Part shown: piece by piece, positions 1 through 8,095 of the stretch | Numbering within the stretch: the stretch's first letter is position 1 | Layout: each line of letters opens with the position of its first letter | Notes under the pieces: generated by a model | Database searches by the model: none | The model's input: the letters and a program-made list of their open reading frames with translations, nothing else | What the model was told of the DNA's origin: nothing | DNA from: JBGPBY01 sp041481485 | GTDB lineage: Bacteria; Acidobacteriota; Terriglobia; 20CM-2-55-15 | Direction: 5' to 3' | Assembly (NCBI GenBank): GCA_041481485.1 | Contig: JBGPBY010000272.1 | Span: forward strand, 1 to 9,624 | DNA: 9,624 bases | Program-made: the position numbers and the translations under genes

Positions 1-29
1 GGGGGGGGGGGGGGCCCACCCCCCCCCCC
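1..29. other. Homopolymer edge (G14 then C-rich run), probable artefact
   Basis: Fourteen G are followed by CCCA and then eleven C. The two runs are self-complementary and could fold back on each other. Such long opposed homopolymers at the very edge of a sequence usually mark a sequencing or assembly artefact, or a tract that stopped the assembly. No coding potential is visible. I cannot exclude a genuine GC tract, but nothing should be built on these bases. Confidence 0.6.
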
Positions 30-105
30 GCCGCGCTGCGGCTGGGGAAACGCATTCCATTACGTGTGGTCAAATACTGCACGTTCCGCTAACGCGGCTG
101 GGAAC
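30..105. repeat. Two diverged copies of a short GC-rich hairpin repeat
   Basis: Copy one (30-47) has the stem GCCGC/GCGGC around a three-base loop (GCT) and continues CTGGGGAA. Copy two (83-105) has CCGC/GCGG around the loop TAAC, inside an outer GTTCC/GGAAC pairing, and continues CTGGGAAC. Both copies are followed by CGCATTCC (51-58 and 113-120). The 20 bases at 86-105 recur exactly, in inverted orientation, at 9569-9588. This resembles REP-type extragenic palindromes: short, intergenic, GC-rich and present in several diverged copies. No transposase is seen in the window. Confidence 0.6.
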
Positions 106-145
106 CCATCGGCGCATTCCCTCGCTGTGCTACCCTCTTAGCCCC

Positions 146-2089
146 GTGAAATCGAAGCTCATTGAACTCGCCAAGCTCTACGGAATTCAGCCTTCGTACG
201 TGGATATGCGCAAGAAGACGCAGCAGGCCAGTATCGATTCTCTGCTGCTGGTGCTGAAGTCACTGGGAGCTCCGGTTTCCAAATCGGAAGACGTCAAGTC
301 TGCAATTCGATCACGCAAACAGGAACTGTCATCGAGGGAAATCGAGCCTGTCATCGTTGCATGGGATGGAAGGCTGCGGAAGTCTTCGTTTGACGGGTCA
401 TCGCATCCGGGAGCCGCTCTGCTGCTGGAAGATGGAAGCGAGTCGTCCTGGCCTCCGCCGCGCCATCTCCCCATGGGTTATCACAAAATTGTCGGAAGTC
501 GCGGTGGAAATGGCCGTGAAACCCTGGTGATCTCTGCGCCGAAGCGCGCACATTTCCCGATTTCCGGCCACGTCTGGGGGATGTTCGCGCCGCTTTACGG
601 ATTGCATTCCAAACGCAGCGCCGGCGCCGGCACTCTCACGGAGCTGGAATCGCTCATCGACTGGATGGACGAGATGGGCGGGAAGGTCGCGGCAACTCTT
701 CCCCTGCTTCCGACGTTTCTGGATAAGCCTTTCGAACCGAGTCCTTACTCTCCAATCAGCCGGCTGTTCTGGAATGAGTTCTACATCAATCCTGAACGAT
801 CTCCCGAGTATCCGATCCACGATTCCCTGCCACGTTCCGCGGCGGCAAGTTCTCTGGTCGACTATCGCCGGGAAACGGCGCGAAAGCAGCGCATCCTGGG
901 GAAAATGTCTCAGGCACTATTTGCACAGTCCGGACGGCGCCGCGACCAGCTTGACGAGTTCGTCAAAATGAATCCAGCCATCACAGACTACGCACGATTC
1001 CGCGCAGTAACCGAAAAGGCGGAGAAAGGCTGGCGGAACTGGCCATCGCGTTTAAAGAACGGTGAAGTCCGCCAGGGCGATTATCGCGAAGACGATTTTC
1101 GCCGTCATCTCTATTCCCAATGGCTGGTGCAGGAACAAATGCAGCAGCTTTCGGACCGGGCGACCCGATCCGGTTGCGTTCTATATTTGGATCTTCCCGC
1201 AGGTCTTCATGCCGACGGTTTCGATATCTGGCGTTATCAGACTTTATTCGTCAAGGGCATGTCTGTCGGCGCTCCTCCAGATCTCATGTTCACATCCGGC
1301 CAGAACTGGAGTTTTCCACCACTGCACCCCGAAGCGATGCGAGCGGACCATTATCGATACCTGATTGCGGTAGTTCGCAATCATTTGCGCTTTGCCCGCA
1401 TGCTGCGCATCGATCATGTGATGGGACTGCATCGGCTGTTCTGGATTCCGGAGGGACTGACGGGGGATCATGGCGTTTATGTGCGGTATCCCGCGGATGA
1501 AATTTACGCCATCCTCAGTATCGAATCTCATCGGCACGATGCCGGAATCGTCGGAGAGAATCTGGGACTGGTCCCCGGTTTCGTAAACCGAGCTCTCAGT
1601 CGTCACAGTATCCGGCAATTGTATATAGTGCAGGCGGAAATTTCGCGGGATTCCAGGAACAGGACGCTCAGAAAGCCGAAGGCCGATTCTGTAGCAAGTC
1701 TCAACACGCACGACATGGCGCCATTTCAATCGTTCATCGATGGGCTCGACATCGACGATCGACTGGATCTGAAATTTGTCGATCGCAAAGGCGCCGCCAG
1801 GGAGCGCAAAACCCGGCGTCTCCTGCGAAAAAAGCTGAAGGACTTTGTCGCGAGAAAAGATCTATTCGAAGGATCCATGGAATTTCTGGGGAAGAGCAAG
1901 GCCAATGTGGTTCTGGTCAACCTTGAAGATATGTGGGGCGAGACCGAGCCGCAAAACGTTCCGGCAACAACGAAACAACGTCCAAACTGGCGCCGTCGAT
2001 TAAGGTACAGTATCGAACAAATGCGGGAGTCCGGGAAGCTGCAGAAGCTGTTTCAAAAACTCAATGAAGCTCGAAGTTCAAGAACCTGA
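146..2089 (+). CDS. malQ: 4-alpha-glucanotransferase (amylomaltase, GH77)
   Basis: Cytoplasmic GH77 enzyme that transfers alpha-1,4-glucan segments between maltodextrins, releasing glucose or longer chains for glycogen or maltose metabolism. At 647 residues it is longer than the ~500-residue minimal amylomaltases and carries an N-terminal extension (about 1-135, starting with a LYGIQPSYVD segment) like the longer MalQ proteins. The GH77 core shows the expected motifs: nucleophile Asp423 in RIDHVMG, acid/base Glu471 in GENLG and Asp523 in NTHDM. GAPPD with GQNW (375-387), LEDMWGETEPQN (593-604) and NWRRRL (614-619) are also family signatures. GENLG and NTHDM differ from the more usual GEDLG and GTHDND but keep the catalytic residues. 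The start is GTG, because no better in-frame ATG precedes the N-terminal domain. No clear Shine-Dalgarno sequence lies upstream, so the start is less certain than the function. It lies 3 bases before glgB and is very probably co-transcribed with it. Confidence 0.93.
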   Translation: MKSKLIELAKLYGIQPSYVDMRKKTQQASIDSLLLVLKSLGAPVSKSEDVKSAIRSRKQELSSREIEPVIVAWDGRLRKSSFDGSSHPGAALLLEDGSESSWPPPRHLPMGYHKIVGSRGGNGRETLVISAPKRAHFPISGHVWGMFAPLYGLHSKRSAGAGTLTELESLIDWMDEMGGKVAATLPLLPTFLDKPFEPSPYSPISRLFWNEFYINPERSPEYPIHDSLPRSAAASSLVDYRRETARKQRILGKMSQALFAQSGRRRDQLDEFVKMNPAITDYARFRAVTEKAEKGWRNWPSRLKNGEVRQGDYREDDFRRHLYSQWLVQEQMQQLSDRATRSGCVLYLDLPAGLHADGFDIWRYQTLFVKGMSVGAPPDLMFTSGQNWSFPPLHPEAMRADHYRYLIAVVRNHLRFARMLRIDHVMGLHRLFWIPEGLTGDHGVYVRYPADEIYAILSIESHRHDAGIVGENLGLVPGFVNRALSRHSIRQLYIVQAEISRDSRNRTLRKPKADSVASLNTHDMAPFQSFIDGLDIDDRLDLKFVDRKGAARERKTRRLLRKKLKDFVARKDLFEGSMEFLGKSKANVVLVNLEDMWGETEPQNVPATTKQRPNWRRRLRYSIEQMRESGKLQKLFQKLNEARSSRT

Positions 2090-2092
2090 GAC

Positions 2093-3985
2093 ATGTCCAT
2101 ACTGACCGACAACGATCTCTATCTTTTTAATGAAGGCAGTCATATTCGACTGTACCGGCATCTGGGATCGCACTTCCGTACGGTGAACGGAATCTCAGGC
2201 GTCAATTTCGGAGTGTGGGCACCGGATGCCGAACGGGTGAGCGTGATTGGCAGCTTCAATGGATGGAATCCACTGAGCCATCCGATGCAGACACGCGGAC
2301 ACTCCGGAATCTGGGAAACATTTATCCCGAATCTTCAGCCCGGCGACGCTTATAAGTTTCACGTCGAGTCCCGGCACAGCGAATATCGGGTCGACAAGGC
2401 AGATCCTTTTGCAGTTCACGCGGAAACGCCGCCTCACACCGCGTCCAAAATCTGGAATCTGGATTACGACTGGAACGACGAGAAGTGGATGTCGGAACGA
2501 AGGGCCTATAACAGCTATCGCGCGCCGATGTCGATCTATGAAGTGCATCTCGGTTCATGGCGCCGGATGCCGGAAGACAAGAATCGTTCCTTGACCTATC
2601 GCGAAATTGCAAGGCCGCTTGCCGATTATGTACACGCGCTGGGATTCACTCACGTCGAGTTTCTTCCTCTGACCGAGCATCCGTTCTTCGGGTCCTGGGG
2701 GTACCAGACCACCGGATACTTCGCGGCGACCAGCCGCTACGGCACTCCTCAGGACCTGATGTATCTGGTGGACTATCTCCACCAACGCGGCATCGGCGTG
2801 ATTCTGGACTGGGTACCGAGCCACTTTCCAACGGACGAATGGGCCCTGGGATACTTTGACGGCACTCATTTATACGAACACTCGGATCCCAAAAAGGGAG
2901 TGCACAAGGATTGGAACAGTGGCGTATTCAATTATGGCCGTCACGAAGTGCGCAGTTTCCTGTTGAGCAGCGCGACATTCTGGCTCGATGTGTACCACAT
3001 GGACGGCTTGCGGGTCGATGCCGTGGCGTCCATGTTGTATCTCGATTATTCACGACGGGAAGGCGAATGGATTCCAAATGAATTTGGCGGACGCGAGAAT
3101 CTGGAAGCGATGGACTTTCTGAGGCGGCTCAACACGGAGGTTTATCAGGACTATCCTGGAGTTCAAACCATCGCTGAAGAGTCCACGTCATGGCCCGGCG
3201 TGTCTCGCCCCGTATACACGGGAGGTCTCGGGTTCGGCTTGAAGTGGGATATGGGGTGGATGCACGACACGCTGAAATACATGTCTCACGATCCCGTTCA
3301 CCGCAAGTATCACCACACCGAACTGACGTTCCGGATGCTTTATGCATTTTTTGAAAACTTCGTCCTGCCGTTGTCGCACGACGAGGTTGTCTACGGAAAG
3401 GGATCACTTTTGTCGCGCATGCCCGGAGATCTGTGGCAAAAGTTTGCAAACCTTCGACTTCTGTATGCGTATATGTATGCTCAACCCGGCAAGAAGCTGC
3501 TGTTCATGGGAGGCGAATTCGGTCAGTGGCGGGAATGGACGCATGACGATAGCCTGGACTGGCATCTTCTGGATCTTCCATCCCATCACCAGATTCACCG
3601 CTGGGTTTCGGATCTGAACTTTACTTATCGCAACGAACGCGCGCTTCACGAACTGGATTGCGACGGAACGGGATTCGAGTGGGTTGACGGCAGCGATTCG
3701 GAACAAAGCATGCTGAGCTTCATTCGAAAATCCATCAACGAAAACGATCTCGTCCTCATCGTCTGCAACTTTACTCCGGTACCCCGCTACAATTACCGCG
3801 TGGGCGTCCCCAGGCCGGGACGCTGGACAGAAATCCTGAACAGCGATTCCAGCGCATACGGCGGGACAGATTTTGGAAATCTTGGCGGTAAAGATACGCA
3901 GCAGATTCCAATGCACGGCCGGTCGAATTCACTGAATCTGACGGTACCGCCGCTGGGAGCGGTGTTCCTCAAGCACACCAGCTGA
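2093..3985 (+). CDS. glgB: 1,4-alpha-glucan branching enzyme (GH13 subfamily 9)
   Basis: Cytoplasmic glycogen branching enzyme: it cleaves an alpha-1,4 chain and rejoins it in alpha-1,6 linkage. The 630-residue protein has one CBM48-type domain (about 30-115, with FGVWAPDAERVSVIGSFNGW) and no second N-terminal domain, so it is the short form, shorter than the ~728-residue E. coli enzyme. The GH13 barrel follows, with DWVPSHFPTDE (239-249, region I), nucleophile Asp309 in GLRVDAVASMLY, acid/base Glu362 in AEEST and transition-state Asp430 in LSHDEVVYGKGS. The C-terminal beta domain runs from about 530 to the end. The ATG lies 3 bases after the malQ stop without a strong Shine-Dalgarno sequence, which suggests translational coupling. 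A long palindrome begins at the base after the stop codon. The gene is full length and all catalytic residues are present. Confidence 0.96.
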   Translation: MSILTDNDLYLFNEGSHIRLYRHLGSHFRTVNGISGVNFGVWAPDAERVSVIGSFNGWNPLSHPMQTRGHSGIWETFIPNLQPGDAYKFHVESRHSEYRVDKADPFAVHAETPPHTASKIWNLDYDWNDEKWMSERRAYNSYRAPMSIYEVHLGSWRRMPEDKNRSLTYREIARPLADYVHALGFTHVEFLPLTEHPFFGSWGYQTTGYFAATSRYGTPQDLMYLVDYLHQRGIGVILDWVPSHFPTDEWALGYFDGTHLYEHSDPKKGVHKDWNSGVFNYGRHEVRSFLLSSATFWLDVYHMDGLRVDAVASMLYLDYSRREGEWIPNEFGGRENLEAMDFLRRLNTEVYQDYPGVQTIAEESTSWPGVSRPVYTGGLGFGLKWDMGWMHDTLKYMSHDPVHRKYHHTELTFRMLYAFFENFVLPLSHDEVVYGKGSLLSRMPGDLWQKFANLRLLYAYMYAQPGKKLLFMGGEFGQWREWTHDDSLDWHLLDLPSHHQIHRWVSDLNFTYRNERALHELDCDGTGFEWVDGSDSEQSMLSFIRKSINENDLVLIVCNFTPVPRYNYRVGVPRPGRWTEILNSDSSAYGGTDFGNLGGKDTQQIPMHGRSNSLNLTVPPLGAVFLKHTS

Positions 3986-4099
3986 GGTCTATGCCCCCAA
4001 ATGACAATTGAACATTGAACATTGAACAATGAACATTTCCCCGAAGAAATGTTCATTGTTCACTGTTCAATGTTCAATTGTCATTTGGGGGCATAGACC
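3986..4099. repeat. 114-base near-perfect palindrome between convergent genes
   Basis: The two 54-base arms (3986-4039 and 4046-4099) are reverse complements with one mismatch (T4022 against C4063), around a six-base loop, CCCGAA (4040-4045). The outer part is GGTCTATGCCCCCAAATGAC; the inner part is a heptamer array. The left arm starts directly after the glgB stop and the right arm ends 28 bases before the stop of the converging - strand gene. As RNA it would form a very long stem in transcripts from either side. It may act as a bidirectional terminator or RNase III substrate, although it lacks a typical U tract. It could also be a non-autonomous mobile element; no target duplication is obvious at its edges. 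Confidence 0.9.
4007..4078. repeat. Mirrored heptamer tandem repeats within the palindrome
   Basis: The left arm holds ATTGAAC three times and then AATGAAC (4007-4034). The right arm holds the mirror series GTTCATT, GTTCACT, GTTCAAT, GTTCAAT (4051-4078). The only mismatch between the arms lies in the third left unit. Seven-base tandem repeats with AT-rich ends are known as intergenic elements in other bacterial groups (cyanobacterial STRR heptamers are one example). Kinship with those is not claimed. The array reads open in several frames and produces spurious short ORFs on both strands. Confidence 0.8.
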
Positions 4100-4127
4100 G
4101 CCTCTACAGGCGAAGGGAAATTCAAAC

Positions 4128-4574
4128 CTACTTGCAGGCTTTCGTGTGATCGAAGTCGTAGAAACGCCATTCCGCCAAGGGCTGTCCCCTGGGGTCTTTC
4201 TTAACCACGAGACGGCGCTTGTCCTTCGGTGAATCCTTGTTCCAATGATACTGGGCGATCCAGCGTTCGCGGCGTTCTGCCGCAACCTTGGTGTCCGTTC
4301 CATCTTCGGGAACATAACTCTCGAGTTTGTAGTAGATGCTCACCGCAAGAATCTCGTATCCCGTGGGTTTCTCGTTTTTTAAAACCTGGCAGATGGCATT
4401 CCGGATACTGGACGCATCGAGATTCTGTTCGACCGAAATGTTGTATTCCATTTCACGAATGGAATCTGCCGGCGATGAATGGCGCGTCCCGATCAATCGG
4501 TAGGGAATCGCAGACTGAGCGCTCATGAATTGAACGCAAAGCAGTAAGGAAGCTAAAGGCGTGAGGGTTTTCAT
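4128..4574 (-). CDS. Small secreted protein of unknown function
   Basis: I do not recognise a family. The 148-residue product opens with a convincing signal peptide (MKTLTPLASLLLCVQFMSAQ, cleavage probably just after the AQSA region), so the mature protein of about 125 residues should be periplasmic or secreted. The mature part is highly charged, with a lysine/arginine-rich stretch after the middle (KDSPKDKRRLVVKKDPRG), and keeps two cysteines (one in ICQVL, one in the last residues, ACK) that could form a disulfide. There is no lipobox. The start is ATG at 4574. An in-frame TTG at 4583 has a better-spaced AAGGG (5 bases) and is an alternative that adds three residues. The gene begins about 20 bases after the stop of the propeller gene and is probably co-transcribed with it, so a joint extracellular role is plausible but unproven. 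Confidence 0.75.
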   Translation of the reverse strand: MKTLTPLASLLLCVQFMSAQSAIPYRLIGTRHSSPADSIREMEYNISVEQNLDASSIRNAICQVLKNEKPTGYEILAVSIYYKLESYVPEDGTDTKVAAERRERWIAQYHWNKDSPKDKRRLVVKKDPRGQPLAEWRFYDFDHTKACK

Positions 4575-4597
4575 AACCGTCAATCACGCCCTTTTTA

Positions 4598-7500
4598 TCA
4601 GTTTCCAGGCCCGATTGCCAGAGGACGCTCGACGCCGTTTTCGTCGCGGAATGTCAGATTCCCGGCCAATCCCTGGCCCGCCGGATCCCCGAAGAGGAAG
4701 AATTCCGTGGCATAGCCGCCGCCATCCAAAATGTGCGGGAAAATCACCGTGGATCCCTGTCCGGGATGTTCCTTGAGCGGACCGGTCATGGTGCCGACAA
4801 CATTGTTATTCTCCGAATACCGTGCACGCAGTCCGATGGCGACAACGCCTGGACCGCTGGCATGAACAACCACTGTCCCCTGAAAAGGATTGGGCAGTGT
4901 CGCGAAGTCCGGCAACCGATGAAGAAAAGTCGCAATGTGTCCCATCGCCGGCAGAGTAAATGTCGAAGACAAACCCTGTGGAGTCCCGTCCATTTTGAAC
5001 ACAGTCATCGTGATGGTTGCGGGAACTGGATTGGGATTCGAAATCGCAAAAGCCGTTGCCGTAGAATGACCCTCACCGTGCTCGAAATCTCCGGTGAATT
5101 CTTCAAACAGGCGAAAATCCGACGTCGGTACGGTCGCTTCCTCCGTTGCTCGCAGAGTGTTGACGCCTCCAGTAGTACGGTTCAGCAGCACTGAAGCTGC
5201 CGGAGTAAACGTTCCAGGATCCGGAATAATGAGGGCAAACCCGCTGGCCGGCAGAGGCTGGACGCCAGTTGAAAAGAAGTCGGTAGCTCCCGGAGCGAGG
5301 CTGTATGGAGCGGTTGTAAAATTGCCACGGTCCAGCACAATCTCGATTGGCGTCGACGATTGTGTCGGATCGCCGGTACTGGGGCCGTTGCTGAAAAACT
5401 GAATCTGCCCGGTCATCTGAAAATCGGTAGGGTTCACCAGAACGAATTGCGAATTCCATTCATCATCGGCCGCAAAGTGAGGAACAACTTTTATGCGTGT
5501 TTCAAACTCGGTCGGTTTGGCAATGGGAAGATAGGTAAACAGAATGCTGCCACTTGTCTCGAGGTATGTCCGGAAAGCGATTGCTGCAACCGGAATTGTC
5601 GCAGAAAACCGCAGAGTCCCGACGGAGCCGCTCGGGAGGTTAAACGGCGCCGCGGTAACAGGCTGAGCAAAGCTGCTCCTGGGAGGAATCGTCACGCTGC
5701 CATAGTGCGAATTATTCCCCTGATTGTCGGCCATGAAGAAATACATGGGGACTGGGTCATCCGACGGATTCACGATGGCGATGTTTGTCGACTCCGTCCC
5801 GATTTCGTTGACGTAGACGACACCTTCATGGATAAACGGAAGCAGCGGTAATGCAGCCTCACCGGTTTCTGCCCCCCCCTGTCGCAAATCGAGCAGGGCA
5901 AATCCCGCAGGTGCAGGTGAACCGAGCAGTCCATCGAACGTTGCCTGCAGGAAACCGGTGGAGTTGCTGCTTCCGACTGTAGCCAATGTGGTCCCACCAT
6001 TGGAGGGAATCACCATCGGCGTGGTAATCGCCACATCGTCGGAATTGATTTTCAGAAGAAAACCATCCGCTGCTCCTGCATTCTCTGGCTGGAAGGGACT
6101 CTCCGTTGGAAAATTCGTGGAAAACGTATAGCCGGTGACATAGGCATTCCCCGATCCGTCCACCGTCAAACCGACGGCACCATCGGATGCCGATCCTCCG
6201 ACATAGGTCGAAAACAAAATCGTGCCATTTGAGGTTAGTTTCATGACGTAACCATCGCGATCGCCATGCAACCCGCCTCCGGAGGTTCCAATATTGATGC
6301 CATTGACCACGGGAAACGAAAATGATGTCGTGAAACCGGCAACAAAGATGTTATCCCGCGAATCCACAGCAAGACCCGGCGGGCTTTCGATGCCGTCACT
6401 TCCAATGTAGGTCGAGAATACGAGGCCCGAATCGTCCGCCAAAAATTTAACCAGAAAAATATCGGTCGCTTCGGAAAGTAACGGCTGAATTGCACCTTTG
6501 ACCGGAAGATTGGGAGAATTGGTCAGCCCCGCAACAACGATGTTGCCGCCGGAATCAAGCGCAACGCGAACCGCCTCCTCCGTGCCGACTCCGCCAAAAT
6601 ACGTTGAGATCAAATATTGGGATCCGTTCGGACTGAGCTTGGTGAGAAACGCGTCCTCGGATCCTCCCTGGTATCGTTCATAGAGTGCCTTGGCCACGGG
6701 GAAATCCGGCGAAGATGTAAAGCCGACAACGTAGGCATTGCCTTCCGCGTCCGTTGTCACATCGTAAGCGCGGTCGTTACCCCGGCCTCCAAGATAGGTC
6801 GTATATACGACCGTCCCCAATGGCGAGATCTTCGACACGAAACCATCAGCCAATCCGTCGCCAAATTTTGGACGGATGGCATTGACGACGGGAAGATTTT
6901 TCGAAGTCGTTTCACCCGCGATCACGGCATTGCCGGATCCATCGATCGACAGGCCAAAGGGCAGTTCGTCCAGAGAACCACCGAGATATGTGGAATAGAG
7001 AATCTGCGATGCGGAGTTGTCGATTTTAATCAGGTACGCGTCTTTGCGGCCGCCAATCTTTGTCTGAAATCCATTCACAATTGGAAAATCCGACGATGTG
7101 GTGTAACCCGTAATGAAAATATTGCCTGATGCGTCGAGCGCAATGCGATGGCCCTCGTCATCTCCCGAACCGCCGTAGTACACCGCCGATATAACGGTGC
7201 TTCCCGTGGGATCCACTTTCAGCAAGAACGCATCCAGGTTTCCGCCTCCGGGCGCTGTTGAAGACAGATTCCTGCTAAAGAAATCCGCGGAAGACGTATA
7301 TCCCGTCACATAGGCAGTGCCCGATGCATCTGCTTTTACATCGATCCCGATATCACCGTTCGGTCCGTTTCCTCCAAAATAGGTGGAATAGACAAACTTG
7401 GGATCGATCACCAGCGGAAGCGCTTCATCGTATGCTCCGATTTTGAAGCCAACCTTGCCGCCTCCCAGAAGGACAAACTTCCCATCGACGACTTCCTCAA

Positions 7501-8095
7501 CACCGTTGCGACTTTGAAATATATGCGGACGGCGTTGACGAATTTCTCCGGCCGAAGTGTGTAGAATCAAATCTCCGTCTTCGCCAATCACAATTTTCTT
7601 CGTGCCCGAAAACTTCAGGGCAATGGCGGCCGGATTCGCGTGAGGCGACACAGTAAAGTCGTATTCGAGCTGGCGCTGGTTTCCGTAGTAGGTCAGGTCG
7701 ATTCCGGGATAGACGCCCCGATAGTCCACTTTCAGAAACTGCGGCACGCTTTGCTGCCATTTTGATTTGTCGGAACCTCTGAAGTAATGACTTTCGCCGG
7801 GCTGAAGATCGGATCCGGAAATCTGAGGATGAGCCGATTGCCCGACCAGCTGCATGCGCACCAGAGCCGAATTTGGGCCGACCAAAGAAACGATGGCTTC
7901 GCTCTCGGTCAGAAACAGACCGTAGCGATCGCCACGCGACATAAACCGCACAGAACTGTCCACCTGACCGTAGTTCGGCTCGAATACCAGGGGCGTATTT
8001 CCAAATTTTTCTAACTTTACGGTGGGGGATTCGGCCATGAGCGGTGTGGCCAATAAAAAACCCGCAAGTATGCGGGCAAACCAACGAATGGTCAT
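4598..8095 (-). CDS. Secreted SBBP-repeat beta-propeller protein
   Basis: Large exported protein of 1165 residues with no cysteine. Residues 1-21 form a signal peptide (cleavage likely after PLMA). Residues about 30-232 match the N-terminal domain that usually precedes SBBP repeats (FEPNYGQVDSSVRF; DUF7948-like, named from memory). Seven SBBP repeats of about 65 residues follow, with STYxGG-type starts near 236, 302, 367, 431, 496, 560 and 628, each ending in a DxFLxK-type strand; seven is the number needed to close one propeller. From about 715 to the end come Ig-like or beta-sandwich modules recognisable by NP or DP turns at 776, 888, 1020 and 1137; the last is shorter. No sorting signal (PEP-CTERM, LPXTG or type IX) is seen. 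The biochemical role of this family is unknown; surface binding is only a guess. The ATG at 8095 is preceded by GAGG at 8-base spacing. The gene is divergent from the molybdoenzyme gene and the first of a probable two-gene operon. Confidence 0.9.
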   Translation of the reverse strand: MTIRWFARILAGFLLATPLMAESPTVKLEKFGNTPLVFEPNYGQVDSSVRFMSRGDRYGLFLTESEAIVSLVGPNSALVRMQLVGQSAHPQISGSDLQPGESHYFRGSDKSKWQQSVPQFLKVDYRGVYPGIDLTYYGNQRQLEYDFTVSPHANPAAIALKFSGTKKIVIGEDGDLILHTSAGEIRQRRPHIFQSRNGVEEVVDGKFVLLGGGKVGFKIGAYDEALPLVIDPKFVYSTYFGGNGPNGDIGIDVKADASGTAYVTGYTSSADFFSRNLSSTAPGGGNLDAFLLKVDPTGSTVISAVYYGGSGDDEGHRIALDASGNIFITGYTTSSDFPIVNGFQTKIGGRKDAYLIKIDNSASQILYSTYLGGSLDELPFGLSIDGSGNAVIAGETTSKNLPVVNAIRPKFGDGLADGFVSKISPLGTVVYTTYLGGRGNDRAYDVTTDAEGNAYVVGFTSSPDFPVAKALYERYQGGSEDAFLTKLSPNGSQYLISTYFGGVGTEEAVRVALDSGGNIVVAGLTNSPNLPVKGAIQPLLSEATDIFLVKFLADDSGLVFSTYIGSDGIESPPGLAVDSRDNIFVAGFTTSFSFPVVNGINIGTSGGGLHGDRDGYVMKLTSNGTILFSTYVGGSASDGAVGLTVDGSGNAYVTGYTFSTNFPTESPFQPENAGAADGFLLKINSDDVAITTPMVIPSNGGTTLATVGSSNSTGFLQATFDGLLGSPAPAGFALLDLRQGGAETGEAALPLLPFIHEGVVYVNEIGTESTNIAIVNPSDDPVPMYFFMADNQGNNSHYGSVTIPPRSSFAQPVTAAPFNLPSGSVGTLRFSATIPVAAIAFRTYLETSGSILFTYLPIAKPTEFETRIKVVPHFAADDEWNSQFVLVNPTDFQMTGQIQFFSNGPSTGDPTQSSTPIEIVLDRGNFTTAPYSLAPGATDFFSTGVQPLPASGFALIIPDPGTFTPAASVLLNRTTGGVNTLRATEEATVPTSDFRLFEEFTGDFEHGEGHSTATAFAISNPNPVPATITMTVFKMDGTPQGLSSTFTLPAMGHIATFLHRLPDFATLPNPFQGTVVVHASGPGVVAIGLRARYSENNNVVGTMTGPLKEHPGQGSTVIFPHILDGGGYATEFFLFGDPAGQGLAGNLTFRDENGVERPLAIGPGN
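5872..5879. other. Eight-C homopolymer inside the propeller gene
   Basis: A run of eight C (eight G in the coding sense) encodes Gln739-Gly740-Gly741-Ala742, between the propeller and the first C-terminal module. The reading frame is intact across it. Runs of this length can slip in replication or be miscalled in sequencing. A one-base change would truncate the protein after the propeller. Confidence 0.85.

Noticed and set aside
1244..1729. 161-residue open frame antisense to malQ
   Set aside because: It overlaps the catalytic core of an intact GH77 gene and shows no family features or start signal.
4007..4078. Heptamer array as a possible CRISPR
   Set aside because: The repeats are seven bases long with no spacers, and no cas gene is present.
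3793..4232. Two short ORFs on opposite strands (3793-4056 minus, 4029-4232 plus) that begin with almost the same peptide, MNIS-KCSLF-VQCSIVIWGHRP
   Set aside because: The similarity is forced by the palindrome, which reads nearly the same on both strands. One overlaps the end of glgB and the other the end of the small secreted protein gene, and neither has a credible ribosome site.
7497..8084. 195-residue open frame on the minus strand
   Set aside because: It lies wholly inside the propeller gene in another frame, is rich in Arg and Ser without recognisable motifs, and is a shadow of that gene.
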